Shown in pieces: positions 42,127 to 49,457 of a stretch of 64,000 nucleotides of DNA. The stretch is from UBA9620 sp965220695 (GTDB lineage Bacteria; Acidobacteriota; Vicinamibacteria; Vicinamibacterales; UBA8438). A model generated the notes under the pieces. It was not told the DNA's origin. It did no database searches and was given only the letters and a program-made list of their open reading frames with translations. The first letter of the stretch is position 1, and each line of letters begins with the position of its first letter. The stretch lies in contig OZ244838.1 in assembly GCA_965220695.1 (NCBI GenBank), positions 2,108,001 to 2,172,000 on the forward strand, in the 5' to 3' direction. Position numbers and translations under genes: made by a program.

Positions 42127-43734
42127 ATGCGTGTTCTGCCGAGCAACGTGGACACGGCGAGCGAGGAATTTCGCGCCAACGCGACGGCGATGCGCCAGCT
42201 TGAGCGGGATCTCGAGACCCGCCGGGCTCGCGCGCGAGACGGCGGCGGTGCACCGGCCTTCCAGCGGCATCGGGACCAGGGCAAGCTACCGGTGCGCGAG
42301 CGGCTCACCCACCTGCTCGATCCCGGCACGCCCTTCCTCGAGCTCTCGGCACTGGCCGCCTGCGGGATGTATGAGGACGCCGCACCCGGCGCCGGACTGG
42401 TGACGGGCATCGGGCGCGTCGCGGACCACGAGGTGATGGTGGTCGCCAACGACGCCACCGTCAAGGGTGGGACGTACTTCCCCATCACGGTCAAGAAGCA
42501 CCTCCGGGCGCAGCAGATCGCGCTCGAGAACCGGCTTCCCTGCCTCTATCTCGTCGACTCGGGCGGCGCCTACCTGCCCTTGCAGGCCGACGTGTTCCCG
42601 GACCGCGAGCACTTCGGCCGGATCTTCTTCAACCAGGCGCGGCTCTCGGCCGAACGGATCCCGCAGATCGCCGTCGTGATGGGGTCGTGCACCGCCGGCG
42701 GCGCCTACGTGCCGGCCATGGCCGACGAGACGATCATCGTCGCGGGCACCGGCACGATCTTTCTCGGCGGCCCGCCGCTGGTGCAGGCGGCGACCGGCGA
42801 AACGGTCTCGGCAGAGGAACTCGGCGGCGCCGACGTGCACACGCGGATCTCCGGCGTGGCTGACTACCTGGCCAACGACGACGTGGATGCGCTGCGCACG
42901 GCGCGCACCATCGTCTCGACCCTGCCCGCGCGGGCCGCGCCGGCCGCCGGCGTCGACACGCCGGAGGCGCCGCGTTATGACCCGGACGAAATCGCCGGCA
43001 TCGTCGGCACCGACCTGCGGCGCCAGTATGAGGTGCGCGAAGTCATCGCCCGTCTGGTCGACGGCTCCCGGTTCGACGAATTCAAGGCCCGTTACGGCGC
43101 CACCCTGGTCACCGGTTTCGCACGGCTGCACGGACACCTGGCCGGCATCGTCGCCAACAACGGCGTCCTGTTCTCCGAGTCGGCGCTGAAGGCGACGCAC
43201 TTCATCCAGTTGTGCACGCTGCGCCGGGTCCCGCTGATTTTCCTGCAGCACATCACCGGATTCATGGTGGGGCGCGACTATGAACGGGCCGGCATCGCGA
43301 AGGACGGCGCAAAGATGGTGCACGCGGTCGCCAACACGACGGCGCCGAAATTCACCGTCATCCTCGGGGGGTCGTTCGGCGCGGGCAACTACGGCATGTG
43401 CGGGCGCGCCTACGACCCCCGACTGCTGTGGATGTGGCCGGGCGCCCGGATCTCGGTCATGGGCGGCGCCCAGGCGGCCGACGTGCTCGTCTCGGTCAAA
43501 CGCGAGCAGCGCGCCCGGCACGGCGAGACCCTCGATGCCGACGACACCGCCGCGATACGCGAACCAATCCTGAGCCGCTACGACCACGAGGGATCCCCGT
43601 ACTACTCCACGGCGCGTGTCTGGGACGACGGCATCATCACGACGACCGAGACCCGGGACGCACTGGCCCTCGGTCTGGCGCTGGCGGCGCGCGGACCGGC
43701 GTCGGATCCCTCCTTCGGTGTCTTCAGAATGTAG
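42127..43734 (+). CDS. mccB: Acyl-CoA carboxylase carboxyltransferase subunit, methylcrotonyl-CoA type
   Basis: 535-residue biotin-dependent carboxyltransferase that moves CO2 from carboxybiotin to an acyl-CoA. Typical blocks: GKLPVRERLTHLLDPGTPF, YLVDSGGAYLPLQADVFPD, VMGSCTAGGAYVPAMADE (acyl-CoA oxyanion hole), GTIFLGGPPLVQAATGE, FLQHITGFMVGRDYE and GGSFGAGNYGMCGRAYDPR (biotin-side oxyanion hole). Similarity and gene order (carboxyltransferase, hydratase, biotin carboxylase) point to the 3-methylcrotonyl-CoA carboxylase of leucine breakdown; geranyl-CoA type cannot be excluded. ATG 42127 begins the family-conserved N-terminus. Confidence 0.92.
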   Translation: MRVLPSNVDTASEEFRANATAMRQLERDLETRRARARDGGGAPAFQRHRDQGKLPVRERLTHLLDPGTPFLELSALAACGMYEDAAPGAGLVTGIGRVADHEVMVVANDATVKGGTYFPITVKKHLRAQQIALENRLPCLYLVDSGGAYLPLQADVFPDREHFGRIFFNQARLSAERIPQIAVVMGSCTAGGAYVPAMADETIIVAGTGTIFLGGPPLVQAATGETVSAEELGGADVHTRISGVADYLANDDVDALRTARTIVSTLPARAAPAAGVDTPEAPRYDPDEIAGIVGTDLRRQYEVREVIARLVDGSRFDEFKARYGATLVTGFARLHGHLAGIVANNGVLFSESALKATHFIQLCTLRRVPLIFLQHITGFMVGRDYERAGIAKDGAKMVHAVANTTAPKFTVILGGSFGAGNYGMCGRAYDPRLLWMWPGARISVMGGAQAADVLVSVKREQRARHGETLDADDTAAIREPILSRYDHEGSPYYSTARVWDDGIITTTETRDALALGLALAARGPASDPSFGVFRM

Positions 43735-43740
43735 GTGCCC

Positions 43741-44541
43741 ATGTCCGATTCCTTCGATCTGATCGAGGTCCGGCGCAAGGAGTGCGTGGACTATGTGACC
43801 CTCAACCGGCCGGAGGTCCGGAACGCCATCGACGACCACGTCATCGAGGAGCTCACCCGCTGGGTCGAGCAGGCGGCCGAGGACCAGACGCTGCGCATGG
43901 CGGTGCTGGGCGGCGCCGGCAAGAGCTTCTGCGCCGGCGCAGACCTCGGCTGGATGTCCCGCACCGTCGACTACGACCACGAAGAGAACATCCACGACGC
44001 CTGGGCGCTGGCGCGGCTGTTCGCGAAACTGGACACCTTGCCGGTGCCACTCGTGGCGCGGGTGCACGGCGCGGCGCTGGGCGGCGGCGTGGGACTGGTT
44101 GCGGTGTCCGACATCGCGGTGACGACGGAAGATACGGTGTTCGGATTCACCGAGGTGAAGCTCGGTATCGTGCCGGCGGTCATTTCTCCTTATGCCGTGG
44201 CAAAGATCGGCACCTCGGCCTCACGTCATCTCTTCCTGACCGGCGAGCGGTTCTCTGCGCGGCGAGCGTACGAACTGGGGCTCGTGCACCGAGTCGCCGC
44301 ACCGGACGGCCTGGATGCGGCCGTGACCCGCGTCGTGAACGAACTGCGAACTGCCGGGCCGCGGGCGATCGCCGCCGCCAAGACCCTGATCGGGTCGGTG
44401 GTGGACCGGCCGCCGTCGGCGGTCACCGAACTGACGGTCGACACGATCGCCGACCTGCGGGTCACTGCCGAGGCGCAGGAGGGGATGCGCGCCTTCCTGG
44501 CCAAACGGCGGCCGCGCTGGGTCGAGGACCCCGATTCGTGA
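43741..44541 (+). CDS. liuC: Enoyl-CoA hydratase/isomerase family, probable methylglutaconyl-CoA hydratase
   Basis: Crotonase-fold enzyme of 266 residues. VTLNRPEVRNAID near the start, the oxyanion hole GGAGKSFCAGADLGWM, and the second CoA-binding segment VHGAALGGGVGLVAVSDIAV, with the catalytic region TEVKLGIVPAVISPY. Placed between the two carboxylase genes as in liu clusters, where it hydrates methylglutaconyl-CoA to HMG-CoA. The ATG at 43741 is preferred over a GTG two codons earlier; AGGTG precedes it. Its stop overlaps the next start by four bases (GTGA). Confidence 0.88.
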   Translation: MSDSFDLIEVRRKECVDYVTLNRPEVRNAIDDHVIEELTRWVEQAAEDQTLRMAVLGGAGKSFCAGADLGWMSRTVDYDHEENIHDAWALARLFAKLDTLPVPLVARVHGAALGGGVGLVAVSDIAVTTEDTVFGFTEVKLGIVPAVISPYAVAKIGTSASRHLFLTGERFSARRAYELGLVHRVAAPDGLDAAVTRVVNELRTAGPRAIAAAKTLIGSVVDRPPSAVTELTVDTIADLRVTAEAQEGMRAFLAKRRPRWVEDPDS

Positions 44542-46040
44542 GCATCCGCCGTCTGCTGATCGCGAACCGCGGCGAGATCGCCGTGCGCATCGCACGGGCC
44601 TGTCGAGAGCTCGGCATCGAGAGCGTCGCCGTCTGCTCGTCGATCGATGTCCACGCACCGCATGTCCGCGCCGCCGACCGGGACGTCACCATCGGCCCAC
44701 CCCATCCCCGCGACAGTTACCTGTCGGTCGGCGCACTGATCGACGCCGCCCGGGACGCCGGCGCGGACGCGATCCACCCCGGCTACGGCTTTCTCTCCGA
44801 GAGCCCGGCGATGGCGGACGCCTGCGCCGACGCCGGGCTGACCTGGGTGGGACCGCCTGCCGGCGTCATCGCCGCGCTGGGTTCGAAAACGGAGGCGCGC
44901 CGGCTCATGGCGGCGGCCGGCGTGCCGATCGTCCCCGGCCGCACGCCCGACGATCAGTCGGACGCCGGTCTGGCGGACGCCGCCCGGCAGATCGGGTACC
45001 CGCTCCTGGTGAAGGCGTCCGGCGGCGGCGGCGGCCGGGGTCTGCGCCGGGTAGACCACCCGGACAATCTGCTCGACGCCACGACCGAGGCGCGTCGCGA
45101 GGCCGAGTCGGCGTTCGGTGACGGCGACCTCTACATCGAACGTCTGCTCGACCGGCCGCGGCACATCGAGGTCCAGATCCTGGCCGACCATCATGGTCAG
45201 GTCGTCCATCTCCACGAACGCGAGTGCTCGATTCAACGACGGCACCAGAAAGTCATCGAAGAGAGCCCTGCGCCCCATCTTTCGCCCGCGGTGCACAAGA
45301 CACTCACCACCGAGGCGGTCACCGCCGCGCGCGCCGCCGGCTACCGCAACGCCGGCACCGTCGAGTTCCTGGTCGAGGGGGACGGCGACACCGCCCTGGC
45401 CGTGTTTCTCGAGATGAACACCCGGCTCCAGGTCGAGCACCCGATCACCGAAGCGGTGACCGGCCGGGACCTGGTCCAGGCGCAGTTGGAAATCGCCGGC
45501 GGTGCGCCGTTGCCCTGGCCGCAGGAGGAGATCGCGGTACGCGGCCACGCGATCGAATGCCGGGTCTACGCCGAACGCCCCGACCTCGACTTCGCGCCCG
45601 ACGCGGGCACCCTGTTGAGCTACCAGGAGCCGGGCGGTCCAGGTATCCGGGTCGACGCCGGAGTGACGACCGGCAGTGTCGTCTCTCCGCACTATGACGC
45701 ACTGCTGGCCAAGGTGATCGCCTGGGCCGACACTCGGCCGCGCGCGCTGGACCGGATGCGCGCCGCGCTGTCACGATTCGTGGTGCTCGGAGTCGGAACC
45801 AATCTGGAGTTGCTGTCGCGCGTACTGCGTCACCCGCGCATGACCGCCGGGCGGGTCGACACCACGTTCCTCGAATCGGCACTGGACGACCTGCTGGCGG
45901 CGGCGGACGACACGCCGGCGGTGAGCGCCCTGTCTGCCGCCCTCGCGGTGCACGACCGTCTCGAACCGACGACATCGGGACCGGGGTCCGGCCAGCCGCA
46001 CGATCCCTGGGCGACCCTGGGCGCGTGGCGACTGGCATGA
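44538..46040 (+). CDS. mccA: Acyl-CoA carboxylase biotin carboxylase subunit
   Basis: Biotin carboxylase of 500 residues: LLIANRGEIAVRIARACREL, GYGFLSESPAMADAC, the ATP-grasp glycine loop KASGGGGGRGLRRV, HERECSIQRRHQKVIEE and the catalytic EMNTRLQVEHPITE. It ends after the biotin-carboxylase C-terminal subdomain. The biotinyl domain usual at the end of methylcrotonyl-CoA carboxylase alpha chains is encoded by the next gene, so the alpha chain is split. Starts with GTG overlapping the previous stop; stop overlaps the next ATG (ATGA). The symbol is by context. Confidence 0.92.
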   Translation: MSIRRLLIANRGEIAVRIARACRELGIESVAVCSSIDVHAPHVRAADRDVTIGPPHPRDSYLSVGALIDAARDAGADAIHPGYGFLSESPAMADACADAGLTWVGPPAGVIAALGSKTEARRLMAAAGVPIVPGRTPDDQSDAGLADAARQIGYPLLVKASGGGGGRGLRRVDHPDNLLDATTEARREAESAFGDGDLYIERLLDRPRHIEVQILADHHGQVVHLHERECSIQRRHQKVIEESPAPHLSPAVHKTLTTEAVTAARAAGYRNAGTVEFLVEGDGDTALAVFLEMNTRLQVEHPITEAVTGRDLVQAQLEIAGGAPLPWPQEEIAVRGHAIECRVYAERPDLDFAPDAGTLLSYQEPGGPGIRVDAGVTTGSVVSPHYDALLAKVIAWADTRPRALDRMRAALSRFVVLGVGTNLELLSRVLRHPRMTAGRVDTTFLESALDDLLAAADDTPAVSALSAALAVHDRLEPTTSGPGSGQPHDPWATLGAWRLA

Positions 46041-46516
46041 GCCGCCGCGCCGCGAGGGTCGTGACCGGCGACGGAGCGGCTCGACCGGCCGACGTCTATC
46101 TGGAGGGACGGGATACGGCGCTGCACGTGGAACGCGTGTTCCCCGGCGCCTACCGGGTCACGATGGACGGACGCCGCTTCGACGTCGTCGTTGCCAGGGG
46201 ACCGGACGACGATTGGGGCTGGGTGGACGGCCGCGTGTTTCGGTGGCCGCGGCGGCCGGAGGCCCCGCCCGCCCCGCCCGACGCGGTCGATGCGCCCCTC
46301 GCGGCGTCGACGCCAGCCACGGTCAGCAGGGTCGCCGTCACCGTGGGACAAACAGTCTCGCGCGGCGACACGCTGATCGTACTCGAAGCGATGAAGTTGG
46401 AAATACGATTGCGGGCGCCGCGCGCCGGCCGGATCAGCGCAGTGCACTGTACCGAAGGTGACACGGTCGAGCCCGGCGTACGGCTCGTGGACCTGACCGC
46501 ACCGGAAGACAGCTAG
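46037..46516 (+). CDS. Biotin carboxyl carrier protein (detached mcc biotinyl domain)
   Basis: 159 residues. The N-terminal ~70 residues form a beta domain (DVYLEGRDTALHVERVF). A Pro/Ala hinge follows (PPAPPDAVDAPLAAS), then a C-terminal biotinyl domain with the lysine motif VLEAMKLEIRLRAP. The residue after the target lysine is Leu rather than the common Met. The hinge and domain order match the C-terminus of methylcrotonyl-CoA carboxylase alpha chains. ATG 46037 overlaps the biotin carboxylase stop, so the two are translationally coupled. Confidence 0.88.
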   Translation: MSRRAARVVTGDGAARPADVYLEGRDTALHVERVFPGAYRVTMDGRRFDVVVARGPDDDWGWVDGRVFRWPRRPEAPPAPPDAVDAPLAASTPATVSRVAVTVGQTVSRGDTLIVLEAMKLEIRLRAPRAGRISAVHCTEGDTVEPGVRLVDLTAPEDS

Positions 46517-46519
46517 CAG

Positions 46520-46888
46520 CTACGCGCTGGCGGGTTCAGATTCGGGCGCCGCGGCCTGAACGCCAATCTCGGATTCCACCGCCTCGACGACCTCGGGATA
46601 GGCCACCATGTCGATCGCGTCGTAGTCGGCCGGGCACCCGAAATCGCGCTTCCCCGGCGCGGTCGGATTTCCGACCGTGATACACAGCCCGCAGCCGATG
46701 CACTTGTCGATCAGCACCGCACAGACCCAGCGGCCGTCCTCGTCCTTTTCCTCGACGATGCAGTCCTCGACCGGGCAGGCGGCCTGACAGATCGAACAGG
46801 CGAACGCCCCGAAGCAGGCCGACGGATCGATGACCGCGACCTTGCGGGGGGCTCTCTTGCGGGGCTTGTTCTGCAGCTTCGTCCACAT
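46520..46888 (-). CDS. Ferredoxin with two 4Fe-4S motifs
   Basis: 122 residues. First motif C25-x5-C31-x2-C34-x3-C38-P, second C63-x2-C66-x2-C69-x15-C85-P, consistent with two [4Fe-4S] clusters that exchange their fourth ligand. The first cysteine of motif 1 is displaced (position 28, where a CxxC would need it, is Ala), and the second motif has a long 15-residue gap, so one cluster may be atypical. N-terminus basic (NKPRKRAPRK), C-terminus acidic. Electron-carrier role, partner unknown. Its stop lies three bases from that of the biotin carrier (convergent). Confidence 0.85.
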   Translation of the reverse strand: MWTKLQNKPRKRAPRKVAVIDPSACFGAFACSICQAACPVEDCIVEEKDEDGRWVCAVLIDKCIGCGLCITVGNPTAPGKRDFGCPADYDAIDMVAYPEVVEAVESEIGVQAAAPESEPASA

Positions 46889-46921
46889 GGCGGAGAGATT
46901 ATACCTCAGCTGACAGCCCGG

Positions 46922-48154
46922 CTACACCGATTTGCCGCGGCCGGCGATCGGCCAGACCACCTCGACGGTGTCGCCGCGAACGCCGTAGAGCTGGTCGTAC
47001 AGGTTCACGACGGGATCGCAGTGCGACACGATGAGCTCGAGCTTGTCGCCGACCGCATAGGTCCGGCTGGCGCCCTCCTCGTAACGGATCGACCCGAACT
47101 CGTCCGAGCCGGACGTGTAGGTCATTCCGGTCTCGCCGGCGACGATCGGCCACGGGCGATTGATGGTGTTCGCCTTGGCGCCGGCGTCGGTCGTCGCCCG
47201 ACCCTCGTATTGCGCGTTGAGCACCGTCGTCAGCACCGTCAGCGACGGCTCGAAGTCGCTGTAGACCTCGGGGTCCTCTGCCCCGCCAATCGCCAGATAC
47301 TGCGCGTCCATGAAGACGTAGCTGCCGACCTGCACGTCGGTCAGCCCCGGCGTCTCGTGGTCGATGTTGTAGGTGCCGGTGCCCCCGCCGCTGAAAATGC
47401 CGGTGTCGAGTCCCGACCGGGTCATCCGGGCGGCGGTGTCGGCGGCCGCCTCCAGCCGCGACAGCGCACGCGCGCGCCGCTCGGCGAACCCGGTCACATG
47501 CTGCGCCCCACCGTCGTAACACAACAGGCCCCGCAGCGTGAGTCCCGGCAGCGTGTCGACCAGTTGCGCCAGCTCGAGCGCCGGCGCGCCGGGGGTGATG
47601 CCGGTCCGATGCCCGCCCGGGTCGACGTCGATCACGATGTCGGCGGTGACGCCCGCCTCTCCGGCGGCCGCGGACAGTTCCTCGGCGTTGGCGGCGGTGT
47701 CCACTGACTGAATGAACCCGGCGCACCACCTCCTGAGCTGCATCGCCCGGCGGATCTTGCGCGCCGTCACGTTGACCGTGGTCAGGAGGATCTGCTCGAT
47801 GCCGTGCTCGAACATCACCTCGGCCTCGCTGATCTTCGCCGTGCAGATCCCCACCGACCCGGTCGACATCTGCAGCCGGGCAATGGCCGGACACTTGTGG
47901 GTCTTCGCATGCGGGCGTGAGGCGATGCCGTTGCGCGCCACGGTGGTCCGCATGCGTTCGAGATTTCGCTCCAAGCGGTCCAGATCGACACACAGGCAGG
48001 GGGTGTCGAGCTCCCACTTTGACACGGCGCCATCGAGCGCCAACTGACGAACCTCGGCGGCGCTGAATCCCTTGACCGGCCGCGGAATCCAGACTGACGC
48101 CGCGCCGGCGCCGGCCGCATGCAGAAAATGACGACGGGACAGGGAGTCGGTCAT
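46922..48154 (-). CDS. Tat-exported D-threonine aldolase-like PLP enzyme
   Basis: 410 residues. A twin-arginine signal SRRHFLHAAGAG is followed by the fold-type III PLP domain: LDTPCLCVDLDRLERNL, then RPHAKTHKCP with the PLP lysine, TAKISEAEVM, and GGGTGTYN for phosphate binding. The C-terminal beta domain has the metal motif SHCDPVVNLYD of the D-threonine aldolase/D-serine dehydratase family. It probably cleaves or dehydrates a D-beta-hydroxy amino acid in the periplasm, which is inferred. ATG 48154 has AAGGAG seven bases upstream. Confidence 0.86.
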   Translation of the reverse strand: MTDSLSRRHFLHAAGAGAASVWIPRPVKGFSAAEVRQLALDGAVSKWELDTPCLCVDLDRLERNLERMRTTVARNGIASRPHAKTHKCPAIARLQMSTGSVGICTAKISEAEVMFEHGIEQILLTTVNVTARKIRRAMQLRRWCAGFIQSVDTAANAEELSAAAGEAGVTADIVIDVDPGGHRTGITPGAPALELAQLVDTLPGLTLRGLLCYDGGAQHVTGFAERRARALSRLEAAADTAARMTRSGLDTGIFSGGGTGTYNIDHETPGLTDVQVGSYVFMDAQYLAIGGAEDPEVYSDFEPSLTVLTTVLNAQYEGRATTDAGAKANTINRPWPIVAGETGMTYTSGSDEFGSIRYEEGASRTYAVGDKLELIVSHCDPVVNLYDQLYGVRGDTVEVVWPIAGRGKSV

Positions 48155-48233
48155 CGGCGTGCTCCTTCGGCACCCGCCGGCGCCCGCCCGGCTGCTCCGG
48201 GTCGATGGCGCCGCTCGGTGAGACGTTCCTATA

Positions 48234-48351
48234 CTACCTGCATTGCGCGCCATCACCCGAACACCTCGCTCATCGGCCGCCCGGCATAGCTTCTACCTGC
48301 ATTGCGGGGCGTCACCGGAACACCTCGCTCATCGGCCGTCCCGCATAGCCG
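48234..48351. repeat. 59-bp tandem duplication over the 3' end of the AttH-like gene
   Basis: Two copies, 48234-48292 and 48293-48351, share about 51 of 59 bases. The right copy contains the gene's last codons (YAGRPMSEVF) and stop; the left copy repeats them beyond the stop in another phase. Confidence 0.8.
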
Positions 48352-49457
48352 GTCATCTCGAGATATCCACGGCCATTGACCAGACGGCCGGCAATGCGGC
48401 CGCTCACCGTGACGGCGCCTTCCCAGTAGGTCACGCCGGTCGACGCGGCGGTGTCGAGTTCCTGCGCGTCGACGACCGCCTCGACCCGGAGATCGGCCTG
48501 CCGGTCCGGCACCTCCAGACGCCAGGCGACCGGATAGACGGCTCCACTCGCGTCGGAGGTCCAGCGCCGGCCCGGATCGAGAACGATCTGCCCGCCCGTC
48601 AGGCCGGTCCGCTGCGCGTCCGGGTCGACCCAGGTGCCGGCGGAGTGCGTGTCGGGACGGCCGTCGCCACGCCGAATCTGAAACGCCATGAGGTCGGTGC
48701 CGTCGTCGAGCTGCAGCGAGAACCAGTCCCACCCGACCTGCGCCGGCTCCAGGAACGTGGTGCCGAACTCGTGGTCCATCCAGCTTGCACCGTTGACCTC
48801 GATCGAGGCGCCGTCCAACCACACCCGGCCGGAGGTCGGCATTCTGGTCATCGAATAGTAGTAGGACGCGTTCCCCGGTTGATCTCCCTTGCGACTGACT
48901 CCGTGCTCCCCGTGCGGCACCGTCCCCTTGCCTGCCGCGAGACGCAGGTCGACGCCGAACGCGCGGTCGACCGCCGTGACACGCTGGGTGTCGCCATCGA
49001 GCACTGCCCGCCAGTCGCCGTTCCAGACGTCGAGCGTGCCCGTACGCGCCCCGGCCCACCCGACCGCACCACGGTCGAGCCGTTCGGCGACCAGGTGCCG
49101 GCCGCTCGCCACATCGGTCAGCGCCAGGTGCGCCATGAAGAGATCGCGCACCGCCCAGCGGGAAGGATTGGCCGGGGCCGGGTCGACGCCGATGCGGAAG
49201 AAGGTCACCTGATACCCGAAGCGGCGGCCGCCGTCCGCGGCGAGGTTGCCGGTGTAGTACCACCACTCGATGCGATACCCGGGGTGACTGCCGTGGTCGC
49301 GCGGAAACTGCAGTGCGGACCCGCCGTCGACCTGCCGCCAGCCGTCGGGGGTGACCAACACCGGCGTCTGCGCCGACGGCGCCGGCGGGATGGCCAGACA
49401 CAACCAACCGGCCACGCCGCACACGAAACGCCGCGTCGTCCGGCCGCGCACGGTCAT
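48312..49457 (-). CDS. AttH-like lipocalin (carotenoid 1,2-hydratase family)
   Basis: Exported protein of 381 residues with a signal peptide ending at PSAQ. The double-lipocalin family is recognised by RIEWWYYTGNL, GYQVTFFRIG, YYYSMTRMPTSG, WMDHEFGTTFLEP and QVGWDWFSLQLDDG. Family members include CrtC hydratases and AttH, the partner of AttEFG-type ABC transporters. Here it overlaps the permease gene by four bases (ATGA), and the ATPase and a VWFA-related gene lie upstream, so a lipid- or hydrophobic-carrier function with the transporter is likely. No carotenoid genes are nearby. Confidence 0.88.
   Translation of the reverse strand: MTVRGRTTRRFVCGVAGWLCLAIPPAPSAQTPVLVTPDGWRQVDGGSALQFPRDHGSHPGYRIEWWYYTGNLAADGGRRFGYQVTFFRIGVDPAPANPSRWAVRDLFMAHLALTDVASGRHLVAERLDRGAVGWAGARTGTLDVWNGDWRAVLDGDTQRVTAVDRAFGVDLRLAAGKGTVPHGEHGVSRKGDQPGNASYYYSMTRMPTSGRVWLDGASIEVNGASWMDHEFGTTFLEPAQVGWDWFSLQLDDGTDLMAFQIRRGDGRPDTHSAGTWVDPDAQRTGLTGGQIVLDPGRRWTSDASGAVYPVAWRLEVPDRQADLRVEAVVDAQELDTAASTGVTYWEGAVTVSGRIAGRLVNGRGYLEMTGYAGRPMSEVFR

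Noticed and set aside
43398..44537. Upstream extension of the biotin carboxylase frame
   Set aside because: It overlaps two genes in another phase and lacks family sequence until GTG 44538, which overlaps the previous stop in normal operon style.
46511..46520. Another MITE end at the biotin carrier stop (CTAGCAG)
   Set aside because: Only seven bases match. No CCCGTGG or remainder of the repeat follows.
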